This document shows positions 1-9,315 of a stretch of 64,000 bases of DNA, piece by piece (position 1 is the stretch's first letter; each line of letters opens with the position of its first letter). This stretch comes from Oxalobacter paraformigenes. GTDB taxonomy: Bacteria > Pseudomonadota > Gammaproteobacteria > Burkholderiales > Burkholderiaceae_D. Where the stretch lies: positions 531,812-595,811 of the forward strand of contig NZ_KI392030.1 of assembly GCF_000158475.2 (NCBI RefSeq), given 5' to 3'. The notes beneath the pieces are model-generated. The model was not told the origin of the DNA. It was given only the letters and a program-made list of their open reading frames with translations, and ran no database searches. Made by a program: the position numbers and the translations under genes.

Positions 1-183
1 ACGACAGACGTCACCGGAGCCATCGAACTGCCGAAAGACAAAGAAATGGTCATGCCGGGAGACAATGTCAGCATCAACGTGAAGCTGATCAGCCCGATCG
101 CCATGGAAGAAGGCTTGAGATTTGCGATCCGTGAAGGCGGCAGAACCGTCGGCGCCGGCGTCGTCTCTAAAATCATCGAGTAA
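1..183 (+). CDS. tuf: Elongation factor Tu, C-terminal part (partial)
   Basis: The first 60 codons of the window end in a TAA stop and read as domain 3 of EF-Tu, including the motifs [20 protein letters not shown]-Tu is the GTPase that brings aminoacyl-tRNA to the ribosomal A site; the GTPase domain lies outside the window. Its position before rpsJ is the usual end of the str operon (rpsL-rpsG-fusA-tuf) in betaproteobacteria. Domain 3 contacts tRNA and EF-Ts. The 5' end is cut by the window edge, not by a mutation. Confidence 0.97.
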   Translation, partial: TTDVTGAIELPKDKEMVMPGDNVSINVKLISPIAMEEGLRFAIREGGRTVGAGVVSKIIE

Positions 184-212
184 TTTCGGTAAAGTAGCAA
201 GATAAATCAAAT

Positions 213-239
213 GCTGCGAATGGATGTCCCATTCGCAGC
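213..239 (+). terminator. Strong hairpin between tuf and rpsJ
   Basis: Arms 213-223 and 229-239 are perfectly complementary over 11 bp around a 5-nt loop, and a moderately T-rich stretch follows. It lies 20 nt before the rpsJ start. It could be a leaky terminator for the str operon or a leader structure for the S10 operon. The T tract is weak, so full termination is unlikely. Confidence 0.6.
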
Positions 240-259
240 TCGTTCTTTGGAAAGATATT

Positions 260-571
260 ATGCAAAACCAAAAAATTCGCATTCGCCTCAAAGCGTTCGA
301 CTACAAACTGATTGACCAATCCGCACAGGAAATTATTGATACCGCGAAACGGACAGGCGCTGTCGTAAAGGGACCTGTGCCTTTGCCTACCCGAATCCAG
401 CGTTTCGATATTCTGCGTTCGCCGCATGTCAACAAAACTTCCCGCGATCAGTTCGAAATCAGGACGCATCAGCGTTTGATGGATATTATCGATCCGACTG
501 ACAAAACGGTGGATGCATTGATGAAGCTGGATTTGCCTGCGGGTGTAGATGTTGAAATTAAACTGCAATAA
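260..571 (+). CDS. rpsJ: 30S ribosomal protein S10 (NusE)
   Basis: The 103-residue product begins [17 protein letters not shown] and matches the usual length of S10. The ATG at 260 is preferred over an upstream in-frame start at 224 because it gives the family length and follows a GGAAAG ribosome-binding site. S10 sits in the 30S head, and as NusE it pairs with NusB on boxA RNA for rRNA antitermination. It is the first gene of the S10 operon. A 146-bp gap with its own promoter-like signals separates it from rplC. Confidence 0.97.
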   Translation: MQNQKIRIRLKAFDYKLIDQSAQEIIDTAKRTGAVVKGPVPLPTRIQRFDILRSPHVNKTSRDQFEIRTHQRLMDIIDPTDKTVDALMKLDLPAGVDVEIKLQ

Positions 572-594
572 TTGCCTTTGGTGATAACAAGCGG

Positions 595-623
595 TTGTGC
601 AAACGGCGCATGCGGGATATAAT
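595..623 (+). promoter_or_regulatory. Putative promoter upstream of rplC
   Basis: A perfect -10 hexamer TATAAT lies at 618-623 with a weak -35 TTGTGC at 595-600, separated by 17 bp. A perfect 7-bp inverted repeat (605-611 and 622-628) overlaps the -10. This would let rplC and the genes behind it be transcribed independently of tuf-rpsJ. Confidence 0.55.
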
Positions 624-640
624 GCGCCGCTTAAACATGT

Positions 641-667
641 CAAGAGATTGTTTTTGCTCTTGTTTTT
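641..667 (+). terminator. Attenuator-like hairpin upstream of rplC
   Basis: Arms 641-646 and 657-662 form a 6-bp inverted repeat with a T-rich loop and are followed directly by five T residues (663-667). It lies between the promoter at 595-623 and the rplC start at 718. The stem is short, so it is at best a weak attenuator. Confidence 0.35.
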
Positions 668-717
668 AGAAGATGATAAACAGCCCTGCCCAATCGTAGG
701 CAGGAATGGAGATAAAA

Positions 718-1374
718 ATGAGCCTAGGCCTTATCGGGCGTAAGGTTGGGATGATGCGTATATTTACGGATGAGGGGGATTCCATTCCCGTTACCGTGGT
801 AGATGTATCGGACAACCGCGTTACGCAAGTCAAGACGACCGAGACAGACGGTTATGCCGCTGTTCAGGTTGCATTCGGCAAACGCCGTCCTTCCCGCGTC
901 AATAAAGCTGCTGCCGGTCACTATGCGAAAGCAGGTGTCGAAGCAGGTACAGTATTGCGCGAATTCAGAGTGGACGCAACCAAAGCTGCCGAAATGAAAG
1001 CGGGTGATGTTGTTCCTGTTACCCTGTTTGAAGTCGGTCAGAAAATTGATGTTCAGGGTGTTTCGATCGGTAAAGGTTATGCCGGTACCATCAAGCGCCA
1101 CAATTTCGGATCCGGTCGTGCTACGCACGGTAATTCTCTCTCGCACAATGTGCCTGGTTCTATCGGTATGAACCAGGATCCGGGTCGTGTATTTCCGGGC
1201 AAGAAGATGACGGGGCATATGGGTGATGAAACCAGGACCGTTCAGAATCTGGAAATTGCCCGTATTGATGCCGAACGTAATCTGTTGCTGGTCAAAGGTG
1301 CTGTTCCTGGCGCCAAGAATGCGCAGGTTGTCGTTTGTCCTGCTGTAAAAACCAAAGTTAGCAAGGGGGCATAA
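718..1374 (+). CDS. rplC: 50S ribosomal protein L3
   Basis: The 218-residue product starts [16 protein letters not shown]. The ATG at 718 is chosen over the in-frame ATG at 706, because a GGAGA site at 707-711 fits the later start. L3 binds 23S rRNA early in 50S assembly and reaches towards the peptidyl-transferase centre. The conserved segment [12 protein letters not shown] near residues 147-158 carries the glutamine (about Q153) that PrmB methylates in E. coli. rplD follows after 3 bp. Confidence 0.97.
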   Translation: MSLGLIGRKVGMMRIFTDEGDSIPVTVVDVSDNRVTQVKTTETDGYAAVQVAFGKRRPSRVNKAAAGHYAKAGVEAGTVLREFRVDATKAAEMKAGDVVPVTLFEVGQKIDVQGVSIGKGYAGTIKRHNFGSGRATHGNSLSHNVPGSIGMNQDPGRVFPGKKMTGHMGDETRTVQNLEIARIDAERNLLLVKGAVPGAKNAQVVVCPAVKTKVSKGA

Positions 1375-1377
1375 CAG

Positions 1378-1998
1378 ATGGAATTGAAGCTCCTAAACGG
1401 AAGTGATCAGGCCGTTGGTAAGGTCGAGGCGCCAGATACCATATTTGGCCGTGAATACAATGAAGCGTTGATTCACCAGATCGTTGTCGCTTTTCAGGCG
1501 AATGCGAGAACGGGTGATCGCCAGCAGAAAAGCCGTGAAACGGTAGCGCACACGACCAAGAAACCGTGGCGCCAGAAGGGGACGGGGCGTGCGCGTGCAG
1601 GTATGTCCTCCTCTCCGTTGTGGCGCGGAGGCGGCCGTGCGTTCCCGAATACGCCGGATGAAAACTTTTCGCATAAAGTCAACAAGAAAATGTACCGCGC
1701 AGGCGTGTGTTCCATTCTGTCTCAGCTGGCGCGCGAAGACAGGTTGACGGTTATTGAAGGACTGGCAATTGATGCGCCGAAAACCAAGATGCTCGCTCAG
1801 AAACTGAAAGGGTTCGGTTTCAATTCAGTGCTCGTTATTACCGACGTATTCGATGAAAACCTGTATCTGGCATCGCGCAATTTGCCGAATGTGTTAGTGG
1901 TTGAGCCACATCAGGCAGACCCTGTTTCTCTGGTGCATTTCAAAGATGTGCTGATTACCAAGGCAGCTCTTGGCAAGATTGAGGAGATGCTGGCATGA
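1378..1998 (+). CDS. rplD: 50S ribosomal protein L4
   Basis: The 206-residue product has the normal L4 layout: a globular domain and the long basic loop ([15 protein letters not shown] near residues 61-75) that lines the exit tunnel. In E. coli L4 also represses its own operon through the S10 leader; whether that holds here is not shown, though hairpins exist at 213-239 and upstream of rplC. Its stop overlaps the rplW start in an ATGA. Confidence 0.97.
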   Translation: MELKLLNGSDQAVGKVEAPDTIFGREYNEALIHQIVVAFQANARTGDRQQKSRETVAHTTKKPWRQKGTGRARAGMSSSPLWRGGGRAFPNTPDENFSHKVNKKMYRAGVCSILSQLAREDRLTVIEGLAIDAPKTKMLAQKLKGFGFNSVLVITDVFDENLYLASRNLPNVLVVEPHQADPVSLVHFKDVLITKAALGKIEEMLA

Positions 1999-2312
1999 GT
2001 GCAGTCATGAAAATTAGTGAAGAACGCCTGATGAAAGTACTGCTGGCTCCGGTTATTTCGGAAAAAGCGACTTTTGTGGCAGAAAAAAACGAACAAGTCA
2101 TTTTCCGTGTGCTGAAAGATGCCACCAAACCGGAAATCAAGGCAGCGGTTGAAAATCTGTTCAAAGTTGAGGTTGAATCTGTACAGGTATTGAATCGTTT
2201 GGGCAAGCAGAAACGCTCCCGTAATGGCATGGGGCGCAAGAAGCATCAGAAACTGGCATACGTTTGCCTGAAGCCTGGTCAGGAAATTCATTTTACTGAG
2301 GAGGCTAAATAA
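1995..2312 (+). CDS. rplW: 50S ribosomal protein L23
   Basis: A 105-residue protein with the conserved [11 protein letters not shown] segment near residues 16-26. L23 lies at the tunnel exit and is the docking site for trigger factor and the signal recognition particle. The annotated start overlaps the rplD stop by 4 nt, which suggests translational coupling. The second ATG (MKISEERL, at 2007) is an alternative start. Confidence 0.95.
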   Translation: MSAVMKISEERLMKVLLAPVISEKATFVAEKNEQVIFRVLKDATKPEIKAAVENLFKVEVESVQVLNRLGKQKRSRNGMGRKKHQKLAYVCLKPGQEIHFTEEAK

Positions 2313-3139
2313 TGGCTCTCGTTAAAGTCAAACCGACTTCTCCTGCTCGCCGGGGAATGGTCAAACTGGTCAATCCGGATCTTTACAAAGGTCGTCCGTT
2401 TGCCGGTCTGGTTGAAAAGAAATCCAAGAGTGCGGGCCGTAACAATAACGGCCGTATCACGACCCGTCACCTTGGTGGCGGGCACAAGCAGCACTACCGT
2501 GTGATTGACTTTGTACGTAACAAGGATGGTATTGCCGCCAAGGTAGAGCGAATTGAATACGATCCGAACCGTACCGCCAATATCGCGCTGGTTTGTTATG
2601 CGGATGGTGAGCGCCGTTACATTATTGCGCCGAAAGGATTGTCTGTCGGAGACCAGGTCATGAACGGTTCCGAAGCGCCGATCAGGGCAGGTAACTGTTT
2701 GCCTCTGCGCAATATTCCTGTCGGTACGACCTTGCACTGCATCGAAATGTTACCTGGCAAGGGGGCGCAAATGGCTCGTACGGCCGGTGCTGCGGTCGTT
2801 CTGATGGCGCGGGAAGGATCTTACGCTCAGATTCGTTTGCGTTCCGGAGAAGTTCGTCGCGTACATATTGAATGCCGGGCAACGGTCGGTGAAGTGGGCA
2901 ATGCAGAACAGAATCTGCGTAAATTGGGTAAAGCGGGTGCAATGCGCTGGCGTGGCGTACGTCCAACCGTACGTGGTGTTGTCATGAATCCGGTCGACCA
3001 TCCGCATGGTGGCGGTGAAGGCAGAACATCCGGCGGGCGTCATCCAGTAACGCCTTGGGGTCAGAAGACCAAGGGTCTGAAAACGCGTAGTAACAAGCGT
3101 ACGACTTCAATGATCGTTTCGCGCCGCAACAAGAAATAA
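2312..3139 (+). CDS. rplB: 50S ribosomal protein L2
   Basis: This 275-residue protein carries the conserved [14 protein letters not shown] loop near residue 228, whose histidine is important for peptidyl-transferase activity and subunit association in E. coli. The start codon shares one base with the rplW stop (TAATG). L2 is among the most conserved large-subunit proteins and the length is normal. Confidence 0.98.
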   Translation: MALVKVKPTSPARRGMVKLVNPDLYKGRPFAGLVEKKSKSAGRNNNGRITTRHLGGGHKQHYRVIDFVRNKDGIAAKVERIEYDPNRTANIALVCYADGERRYIIAPKGLSVGDQVMNGSEAPIRAGNCLPLRNIPVGTTLHCIEMLPGKGAQMARTAGAAVVLMAREGSYAQIRLRSGEVRRVHIECRATVGEVGNAEQNLRKLGKAGAMRWRGVRPTVRGVVMNPVDHPHGGGEGRTSGGRHPVTPWGQKTKGLKTRSNKRTTSMIVSRRNKK

Positions 3140-3149
3140 GGGGTAGCAT

Positions 3150-3425
3150 ATGACACGTTCGTTGAAAAAAGGGCCTTTCTGCGATGCTCACTTGATTGCC
3201 AAGGTAGAAGCGGCGCAGGCATCCAAGGATAAACGGCCAATTAAGACTTGGTCTCGTCGGTCAACAATTATGCCGGATTTTATCGGGTTGACGATTGCCG
3301 TTCATAACGGCAAACAGCATGTCCCCGTTTATATTTCCGAAAATATGGTTGGTCACAAGTTGGGCGAGTTTGCATTGACCAGAACGTTCAAGGGTCATGC
3401 CGCCGATAAAAAAGCTAAGAAATAG
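3150..3425 (+). CDS. rpsS: 30S ribosomal protein S19
   Basis: The 91-residue product starts [10 protein letters not shown], typical of S19. It forms a complex with S13 in the 30S head, near the A-site finger and the P-site tRNA. A GGGG-type ribosome-binding site lies just upstream. It sits at its standard place between rplB and rplV. Confidence 0.97.
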   Translation: MTRSLKKGPFCDAHLIAKVEAAQASKDKRPIKTWSRRSTIMPDFIGLTIAVHNGKQHVPVYISENMVGHKLGEFALTRTFKGHAADKKAKK

Positions 3426-3433
3426 GACCAATG

Positions 3434-3763
3434 ATGGAAACAAAAGCTTCTCTTCGTGGTGTGCATTTATCAGCGCAAAAAGGTCGTCTGATTGCCGATT
3501 TGATTCGTGGTAAAAAAGTTGATCAGGCGCTCGATATTCTGTCGTTTACACCGAAAAAAGGTGCTGTCATTATCAAGCAGGTGCTGGAATCGGCGATTGC
3601 CAATGCCGAACACAATGATGGCGCAGACATTGATGAACTGAAAGTTTCCTCGATTTATGTCGAAAGGGGAACTTTTATGAAACGTTACTCGGCTCGTGCA
3701 AAAGGACGGGGTGACCGTATTTCTAAACAAACATGTCACATTTACGTGACTGTCGGTAATTAA
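3434..3763 (+). CDS. rplV: 50S ribosomal protein L22
   Basis: Two ATG codons are adjacent (3431 and 3434). The second gives 109 residues and a better 6-nt spacing from the AGGA at 3424-3427, so it is used here. L22 carries a beta-hairpin that reaches into the exit tunnel and forms a constriction with L4. The ending [12 protein letters not shown] is typical for betaproteobacteria. Confidence 0.95.
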   Translation: METKASLRGVHLSAQKGRLIADLIRGKKVDQALDILSFTPKKGAVIIKQVLESAIANAEHNDGADIDELKVSSIYVERGTFMKRYSARAKGRGDRISKQTCHIYVTVGN

Positions 3764-3773
3764 GGGGGTCACG

Positions 3774-4622
3774 ATGGGACAAAAGATACATCCAACCGGT
3801 TTCCGTCTGGCAGTTGCACGTAACTGGTCTTCTCGCTGGTATGCCGGCAATACCAATTTTGCCGGTATGCTGAATGAAGATCTGAAGGCGCGTGCTTATC
3901 TGAAGAAAAAACTGAAAAACGCTTCTGTGGGTCAGGTCGTTATCGAACGTCCGGCCAAAAATGCACGTTTTACCATTTACAGCTCGCGGCCGGGTGTCGT
4001 TATCGGCAAAAAAGGCGAGGATATCGAGGTACTGAAGTCGGACCTGTCCAGAATCATGGGCGTGCCGGTGCACGTGAATATTGAAGAAGTTCGCAAGCCG
4101 GAAATTCATGCGCAGCTGATTGCCGATTCCATTACCCAGCAGCTTGAAAAACGCATTATGTTCCGTCGCGCGATGAGACGTGCCATGCAGAACGCCATGC
4201 GTCTTGGCGCTGTCGGTATCAAGATCATGTCTTCGGGTCGTCTGAACGGCATCGAAATTGCCCGTACCGAATGGTATCGTGAAGGTCGTGTTCCTCTGCA
4301 TACCCTGCGTGCCGATATCGATTACGGTTTTTCCGAAGCGCAGACAACCTATGGCATCATCGGCGTTAAAGTGTGGGTCTACAAGGGCGATCGTCTGGAA
4401 AATGGTGAAGCTCCGAAGATTGAAACGCCTAATGAGGAAGACAAGAAACGTCGTGGCGCACGTCGTGAAGATGGCCGTCCGGGCAGACAGCGTGTCAGAA
4501 AATCTGAGAGTGCTGGAGCATCCGAGACGCCTTCCACCGGAGCAAAACGGGTTCGTGCCAGAAAACCTGAAAATGCTGCAACAGCGACTGAAAACTCGCC
4601 GGTTGAAACAGCAGGAGAATAA
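3774..4622 (+). CDS. rpsC: 30S ribosomal protein S3, with long C-terminal tail
   Basis: The 282-residue product has the N-terminal KH domain ([13 protein letters not shown] near residues 75-87) and the C-terminal S3 domain ending around residue 215. S3 forms part of the mRNA entry tunnel and helps unwind mRNA. E. coli S3 has 233 residues. The extra tail of about 50-60 residues here is rich in Arg, Lys, Ala, Glu and Ser and looks disordered. Longer S3 tails are common in betaproteobacteria, so this is not a frameshift. Confidence 0.96.
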   Translation: MGQKIHPTGFRLAVARNWSSRWYAGNTNFAGMLNEDLKARAYLKKKLKNASVGQVVIERPAKNARFTIYSSRPGVVIGKKGEDIEVLKSDLSRIMGVPVHVNIEEVRKPEIHAQLIADSITQQLEKRIMFRRAMRRAMQNAMRLGAVGIKIMSSGRLNGIEIARTEWYREGRVPLHTLRADIDYGFSEAQTTYGIIGVKVWVYKGDRLENGEAPKIETPNEEDKKRRGARREDGRPGRQRVRKSESAGASETPSTGAKRVRARKPENAATATENSPVETAGE

Positions 4623-4624
4623 TT

Positions 4625-5044
4625 ATGTTGCAACCATCTCGTAGAAAATATAGAAAAGAGCAGAAAGGTCGCAATACCGGTATTTCGCATGAAAGAGGTA
4701 CCAAGGTATCGTTTGGCGACTTCGGTCTGAAAGCGGTTGGAAGAGGCCGTATTACAGCTCGCCAAATCGAAGCGGCTCGTCGCGCCATGACGCGTCATAT
4801 CAGGAGAGGCGGCCGAATCTGGATTCGCGTTTTCCCGGACAAGCCTATTTCGGAAAAACCGGCTGAAGTCCGTATGGGGAGTGGTAAAGGCAACCCGGAG
4901 TACTATGTTGCCGAAATCAGGCCGGGCAAGGTTCTTTATGAAATGGACGGAGTGGATGAGGCGCTGGCTCGTGAAGCGTTCCGTCTGGCTGCTGCCAAAT
5001 TGCCATTGCCGACGGTATTCGTTGTCCGTCAGCTTGGCCAATAA
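4625..5044 (+). CDS. rplP: 50S ribosomal protein L16
   Basis: The 139-residue protein begins [19 protein letters not shown], which is diagnostic for L16. It lies between the A-site tRNA elbow and 23S rRNA helices and is needed late in 50S assembly. It starts 2 bp after the rpsC stop, so the two are probably translationally coupled. Confidence 0.97.
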   Translation: MLQPSRRKYRKEQKGRNTGISHERGTKVSFGDFGLKAVGRGRITARQIEAARRAMTRHIRRGGRIWIRVFPDKPISEKPAEVRMGSGKGNPEYYVAEIRPGKVLYEMDGVDEALAREAFRLAAAKLPLPTVFVVRQLGQ

Positions 5045-5055
5045 TAGGAGTAAAT

Positions 5056-5247
5056 ATGAAAGCATCCGAACTGCGTTCCAAGGATCAGGCTGAATTGAAG
5101 ACTGAGCTGAACGATCTTCTGAAAGCTCAATTTGGTCTGCGCATGCAACTGGCGACCCAGCAATTGACCAATACTTCGCAGCTGAAAAAAGTGAGAAGAG
5201 ATATCGCTCGGGTAAAGACTGTCATGAATTCTAAGGGTAAAGCATAA
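5056..5247 (+). CDS. rpmC: 50S ribosomal protein L29
   Basis: A 63-residue, mostly helical protein with the family pattern [13 protein letters not shown] then [14 protein letters not shown]29 sits beside L23 at the exit tunnel. An AGGAG ribosome-binding site lies at 5046-5050. The stop overlaps the rpsQ start by one base. Confidence 0.96.
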   Translation: MKASELRSKDQAELKTELNDLLKAQFGLRMQLATQQLTNTSQLKKVRRDIARVKTVMNSKGKA

Positions 5248-5519
5248 TGAACGATCAGGAAAAGTCCGCGTTAAAACGCACTCTGATTGGCAAGGTTGTG
5301 TCGGACAAGATGGACAAAACGGTTTCCGTTTTGATCGAACGTCGGGTGAAACATCCGTTATACGGAAAAATTGTTCGTCGTTCCAAAAAATATCTGGCGC
5401 ATGACGAAGCCAATCAGGCAAAAATTGGCGATACCGTTGAAATTCAGGAAGGTCGTCCAATTTCTAAAAACAAGTCTTGGGTTCTCACCAAAGTTATCCA
5501 GGTCGCCCAAATTGTATAA
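5247..5519 (+). CDS. rpsQ: 30S ribosomal protein S17
   Basis: The 90-residue product contains the OB-fold signature [22 protein letters not shown] split over residues 15-36. S17 is a primary binder of 16S rRNA helix 11. It is the last gene of the S10 operon in the E. coli arrangement. A 179-bp gap with two hairpins separates it from rplN. Confidence 0.96.
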   Translation: MNDQEKSALKRTLIGKVVSDKMDKTVSVLIERRVKHPLYGKIVRRSKKYLAHDEANQAKIGDTVEIQEGRPISKNKSWVLTKVIQVAQIV

Positions 5520-5523
5520 AAAG

Positions 5524-5550
5524 ATTGCATTTGCTTCGCGATAATGCAAT
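5524..5550 (+). repeat. Inverted repeat after rpsQ
   Basis: Arms 5524-5530 and 5544-5550 (ATTGCAT and ATGCAAT) are perfectly complementary around a 13-nt loop. It precedes the stronger hairpin at 5559-5598 by 8 nt. Confidence 0.5.
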
Positions 5551-5558
5551 AATGCGTG

Positions 5559-5604
5559 ACTTCGCATCATTCCGCTACTGATGGGGCTGATGCGAAGTTC
5601 TTTT
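5559..5604 (+). terminator. Terminator or attenuator at the S10/spc boundary
   Basis: Arms 5559-5569 and 5588-5598 form a perfect 11-bp stem with an 18-nt loop, followed by TCTTTT. Its place matches the boundary between the S10 and spc operons of E. coli. It may end part of the S10 transcripts. No clear downstream promoter could be identified. Confidence 0.55.
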
Positions 5605-5698
5605 ATATCATGTACACCTAATCAGGCGCAGATTTGCGTCTGGCGGGACCAAGACTGATCGCCGAAGTGAATGGCGAATTAAGTTGGGAAAGAAAATT

Positions 5699-6067
5699 AT
5701 GATTCAGACTGAAAGTCGTTTAAAAGTGGCCGATAATACCGGTGCCAGAGAGGTTCTTTGCATCAAGGTGCTTGGTGGTTCCAAGCGTCGTTATGCACAG
5801 ATCGGTGACATCATTAAAGTAACGGTCAAAAGTGCTGCTCCGCGTGGAAGGGTTAAAAAAGGTGAAATTTACAATGCTGTCGTCGTGCGCACCGCAAAGG
5901 GTGTCCGCCGCCAGGATGGTTCGCTGATCAAATTCGATGAAGGCGCGGCAGTGTTGCTCAATAATAAACTGGAGCCGATCGGCACCCGTATTTTTGGGCC
6001 GGTAACTCGTGAGTTGCGTACGGAAAGATTTATGAAAATCGTTTCACTTGCGCCGGAAGTATTGTAA
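5699..6067 (+). CDS. rplN: 50S ribosomal protein L14
   Basis: Translation from the ATG at 5699 gives a 122-residue protein starting [16 protein letters not shown], the normal length and start of L14; an in-frame TTG at 5684 is rejected. L14 lies at the subunit interface, contacts 16S rRNA in bridge B8 and is the target of the silencing factor RsfS. It opens the spc block. Confidence 0.97.
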   Translation: MIQTESRLKVADNTGAREVLCIKVLGGSKRRYAQIGDIIKVTVKSAAPRGRVKKGEIYNAVVVRTAKGVRRQDGSLIKFDEGAAVLLNNKLEPIGTRIFGPVTRELRTERFMKIVSLAPEVL

Positions 6068-6078
6068 GGGGGGGCTTT

Positions 6079-6393
6079 ATGAATAAAATACGTAAAGGCG
6101 ATGAAGTGATTGTTCTGGTTGGCAAAGACAAGGGCAAGCGCGGTACTGTTCAGCAATGTATGGAGGATCGCGTTGTTGTTGGGGGTGTGAACGTCGCCAA
6201 GAAAACAACCAAGCCGAATCCCATGACAGGCGCTACAGGCGGTATCGTCGACAAGCTGATGCCTATTCATGTTTCCAATGTTGCATTGTTCAATGCAAAA
6301 ACCGGTAAGGCTGATCGCGTGGGCTTTAAAGAAGTGGATGGCAAAAAAGTCCGTGTCTTTAAATCGAATGGTGAAGTTGTTGGGGCTAAATAA
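6079..6393 (+). CDS. rplX: 50S ribosomal protein L24
   Basis: The 104-residue product has the KOW motif near the N terminus ([17 protein letters not shown], residues 6-22). L24 is one of the first proteins to bind the 5' end of 23S rRNA during assembly and lies near the tunnel exit. A strong GGGGGG stretch precedes the start. Confidence 0.97.
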   Translation: MNKIRKGDEVIVLVGKDKGKRGTVQQCMEDRVVVGGVNVAKKTTKPNPMTGATGGIVDKLMPIHVSNVALFNAKTGKADRVGFKEVDGKKVRVFKSNGEVVGAK

Positions 6394-6395
6394 TT

Positions 6396-6935
6396 ATGGC
6401 GCGTCTACAGGAATTATATAAGGAAAAAATTGTTCCCGATTTGATGGCAAAATTTTCCTACAAATCTGCGATGGAAGTTCCGCGCATTACCAAAATTACC
6501 TTGAATATGGGGTTGTCGGAAGCGGTTGCGGACAAAAAAGTGATTGATCATGCCACTAGCGACCTGGCAAAAATCGCCGGTCAAAAGCCGGTGGTGACGA
6601 AAGCGCGCAAATCTATTGCGGGTTTCAAGATCCGCGAAGGGTATCCGATTGGTTGTATGGTGACTTTGCGTGGCGCAAGAATGTATGAGTTTCTCGACCG
6701 GCTGGTTACGATTGCTTTGCCGCGTGTGCGCGATTTTCGAGGCATCAATGGTCGTTCTTTTGACGGCAGGGGTAACTATAATCTGGGTATTAGAGAGCAG
6801 ATCATATTCCCTGAAGTTGAGTATGACAAGATTGACGCTTTGCGTGGACTGAACATCAGTATCACGACAACCGCTAAGACCGATGAGGAGTCCAAAGCAC
6901 TTCTTTCCGCATTTAAATTTCCGTTTAGAAATTGA
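6396..6935 (+). CDS. rplE: 50S ribosomal protein L5
   Basis: The 179-residue protein has the typical ending with [18 protein letters not shown]5 binds 5S rRNA and forms part of the central protuberance. It starts 2 bp after the rplX stop. In E. coli the S8 protein binds mRNA at this point to repress the spc operon; no such structure was tested here. Confidence 0.97.
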   Translation: MARLQELYKEKIVPDLMAKFSYKSAMEVPRITKITLNMGLSEAVADKKVIDHATSDLAKIAGQKPVVTKARKSIAGFKIREGYPIGCMVTLRGARMYEFLDRLVTIALPRVRDFRGINGRSFDGRGNYNLGIREQIIFPEVEYDKIDALRGLNISITTTAKTDEESKALLSAFKFPFRN

Positions 6936-6942
6936 GATAGCC

Positions 6943-7248
6943 ATGGCAAAACTGGCATTAATAAATCGTGAATTGAAACGCGCTGTGCTTGTTAAGAAAT
7001 ATGCAGGCAAACGCGCCGAGTTGAAAGCTATTATCGACGACCAGAGCAAATCCGAAGAAGAGCGTTTTGAGGCTCGTCTGAAGTTGCAATCGTTGCCTCG
7101 CAACGCCAATCCGACCCGTCAGCGCAATCGTTGCGCCTTGACCGGCAGGCCGCGCGGCACGTACCGTAAATTCGGTTTGGGTCGTACCAAACTGAGGGAA
7201 TTTGCCATGAATGGTGAAATTCCGGGAATCACCAAAGCTAGCTGGTAG
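6943..7248 (+). CDS. rpsN: 30S ribosomal protein S14 (zinc-free type)
   Basis: Starting at the ATG at 6943, which follows the rplE stop closely, the product is 101 residues and begins [13 protein letters not shown]. It is the long form of S14 without the paired cysteines of the zinc-binding form. S14 helps assemble the 30S head with S10 and S3. An earlier in-frame start inside rplE is rejected. Confidence 0.97.
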   Translation: MAKLALINRELKRAVLVKKYAGKRAELKAIIDDQSKSEEERFEARLKLQSLPRNANPTRQRNRCALTGRPRGTYRKFGLGRTKLREFAMNGEIPGITKASW

Positions 7249-7262
7249 CAGGAGGAATTGTT

Positions 7263-7658
7263 ATGAGTATGAGCGATCCTATCGCAGATATGCTGACTCG
7301 CATCCGAAATGCGCAGCAAGTTAAGAAGAGTTCTGTTGCTATGCCCTCTTCCAAAGTCAAAGTGGCAATCGCTACGGTCTTGAAAGACGAAGGCTATATC
7401 GATTCCTTCGATGTCAAGGAAGAAAAAGGTAAATCGCAACTGAATATCGCACTGAAATATTATGTTGGCCGTCCTGTTATCGAGCGACTGGAACGTGTTT
7501 CGCGGCCCGGTCTTCGCATTTACAAAGGGCGTGACGAGTTGCCCAGCGTGATGAACGGATTGGGTGTGGCTATCGTTTCTACGCCAAAGGGTGTCATGAC
7601 GGATCGTAAGGCGAGAGCTACGGGCGTCGGTGGCGAAGTTCTTTGCTATGTGGCCTAA
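7263..7658 (+). CDS. rpsH: 30S ribosomal protein S8
   Basis: The 131-residue protein starts [19 protein letters not shown] and ends with the conserved [12 protein letters not shown]8 binds the central domain of 16S rRNA and organises platform assembly. In E. coli it is also the repressor of the spc operon. The ribosome-binding site AGGAGG lies just upstream of the start. Confidence 0.97.
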   Translation: MSMSDPIADMLTRIRNAQQVKKSSVAMPSSKVKVAIATVLKDEGYIDSFDVKEEKGKSQLNIALKYYVGRPVIERLERVSRPGLRIYKGRDELPSVMNGLGVAIVSTPKGVMTDRKARATGVGGEVLCYVA

Positions 7659-7668
7659 GGAGTGAAGC

Positions 7669-8202
7669 ATGTCTAGAGTTGGAAAAATGCCGATTGTTAT
7701 TCCTGAAGGCACGACTGCGGCAATTGCAGACAATCAAATCACTGTAAAGGGGCCCCTGGGTTCCATGAGCAGAACGTTGAGCGATCTGGTTGTCGTCAAA
7801 CAGGAAGATAAAACGTTGAAAGTGGAAGCGGCCAACGACAGCCGTGAGGCGGTTGCCATGTGGGGAACTACCCGCGCCTTGCTCAACAATATGGTTCAGG
7901 GCGTCAGCAAAGGCTTTGAAAAACGGTTGAACCTGGTTGGCGTCGGCTTTCGTGCACAGGCACAGGGCGATAAATTGAATATGTCTCTTGGTTTTTCCCA
8001 TCCGGTCGTTCATGTCATGCCGGCTGGCGTCAAGTGTGAAACGCCTTCGCAGACGGAAATCGTGATCAAAGGCATGGACAAACACTTGGTTGGGCAGGTA
8101 GCGGCTGATGTGCGCGCATATCGTAGACCTGAACCTTATAAAGGCAAGGGTGTTCGTTATGTGGACGAAGTCGTTAAGATCAAAGAAACTAAGAAGAAGT
8201 AA
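7669..8202 (+). CDS. rplF: 50S ribosomal protein L6
   Basis: A 177-residue protein with two L6 repeats and the signature [14 protein letters not shown] near residues 156-169. L6 sits near the sarcin-ricin loop and the factor-binding site. An AAGGAG ribosome-binding site is placed normally. Order and length are standard. Confidence 0.97.
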   Translation: MSRVGKMPIVIPEGTTAAIADNQITVKGPLGSMSRTLSDLVVVKQEDKTLKVEAANDSREAVAMWGTTRALLNNMVQGVSKGFEKRLNLVGVGFRAQAQGDKLNMSLGFSHPVVHVMPAGVKCETPSQTEIVIKGMDKHLVGQVAADVRAYRRPEPYKGKGVRYVDEVVKIKETKKK

Positions 8203-8214
8203 TAGGGGCGATTG

Positions 8215-8571
8215 ATGAACAAGAAACAATCACGTTTGCGCCGCGGACGTCAGACTCGAGCCAAAATTGCTGTTTTGAAAGCAACTCGCTTGTCGGTGCA
8301 TCGTACCAATTTGCATATTTATGCGAATGTTATTGGACCGGATGCGCGGATTCTGGCTTCTTCTTCTACGCTGGAAGCCGATATTCGCCAGGAACTGGCG
8401 GGCAAAAGCGGCGGCAATGTAGCGGCTGCTTCACTTGTCGGTAAGAGGGTAGCCGAAAAGGCATTGCAGGCTGGAATTACAGAGGTTGCCTTTGATCGTT
8501 CCGGTTTTCGTTATCACGGCCGTGTCAAAGCATTGGCTGAAGCTGCTCGTGAAGCAGGTCTGAAGTTCTAA
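8215..8571 (+). CDS. rplR: 50S ribosomal protein L18
   Basis: Taking the ATG at 8215 gives 118 residues starting [18 protein letters not shown]; an in-frame TTG at 8212 would only add one residue. L18 binds 5S rRNA with L5 in the central protuberance. The C-terminal segment [20 protein letters not shown] is typical and intact. Confidence 0.96.
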   Translation: MNKKQSRLRRGRQTRAKIAVLKATRLSVHRTNLHIYANVIGPDARILASSSTLEADIRQELAGKSGGNVAAASLVGKRVAEKALQAGITEVAFDRSGFRYHGRVKALAEAAREAGLKF

Positions 8572-8581
8572 GGATATAACC

Positions 8582-9100
8582 ATGGCAAAAATGCAACAAA
8601 AGACACAAGGTGATCGGCCGGATGATGGATTGCGCGAAAAAATGATCGCAATCAACCGGGTAACCAAAGTCGTCAAGGGCGGTCGCATTATGGGTTTCGC
8701 TGCCTTGACGGTTGTCGGTGACGGCGATGGCCGTATCGGCATGGGTAAGGGGAAGTCGAAAGAGGTTCCTATTGCGGTTCAGAAAGCGATGGAAGAAGCG
8801 CGTCGTAACATGATCAAGGTGACGTTGAAAGACGGTACTTTGCAGCATACGATCATCGGCAAGCATGGCGCTTCCAAAGTGATGCTGAACCCGGCAAAGC
8901 AAGGTACCGGCGTTATCGCAGGCGGTGCAATGCGCGCCATTTTCGACGTAATGGGAGTTACCAACGTAGTGGCCAAGTCCTTTGGTTCGAGCAATCCATA
9001 CAATATGGTCAGAGCGACGTTGAATGCGCTGGCTTCGATGAACACTCCCGCTGATGTCGCTGCAAAACGCGGCAAATCAGTGGAAGAAATTGTTGGGTAA
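8582..9100 (+). CDS. rpsE: 30S ribosomal protein S5
   Basis: The 172-residue product contains the S5 double-stranded RNA-binding domain near residues 17-80 and a conserved C-terminal domain. S5 acts with S4 and S12 in decoding accuracy and lines the mRNA entry channel. The residues around [10 protein letters not shown] are those where spectinomycin-resistance changes occur in E. coli; they look wild type here. Confidence 0.97.
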   Translation: MAKMQQKTQGDRPDDGLREKMIAINRVTKVVKGGRIMGFAALTVVGDGDGRIGMGKGKSKEVPIAVQKAMEEARRNMIKVTLKDGTLQHTIIGKHGASKVMLNPAKQGTGVIAGGAMRAIFDVMGVTNVVAKSFGSSNPYNMVRATLNALASMNTPADVAAKRGKSVEEIVG

Positions 9101-9111
9101 GGTGACCGGTA

Positions 9112-9291
9112 ATGTCTAATCAAATTACAGTGAAATTGGTCAGAAGTCTGATCGGAACCCGGAAATCGCACCGCGATACGGTTCGTGGGCTTGGGCTTCG
9201 TCGATTGAATTCCGTCTCCACTTTGCAGGATACCCCTGCAATTCGCGGAATGATTAAAAAAGTATCGTATCTCGTTCAAGTAGTTGCTTGA
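9112..9291 (+). CDS. rpmD: 50S ribosomal protein L30
   Basis: This short gene encodes 59 residues starting [15 protein letters not shown]. The pattern [15 protein letters not shown] followed by [11 protein letters not shown] identifies L30. It lies 11 bp after rpsE and 24 bp before rplO, its usual place in proteobacteria. The GGTGACCGGT before the ATG contains a weak ribosome-binding site. Confidence 0.95.
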   Translation: MSNQITVKLVRSLIGTRKSHRDTVRGLGLRRLNSVSTLQDTPAIRGMIKKVSYLVQVVA

Positions 9292-9315
9292 TTGAGACTG
9301 CTAACAGGATAAATT

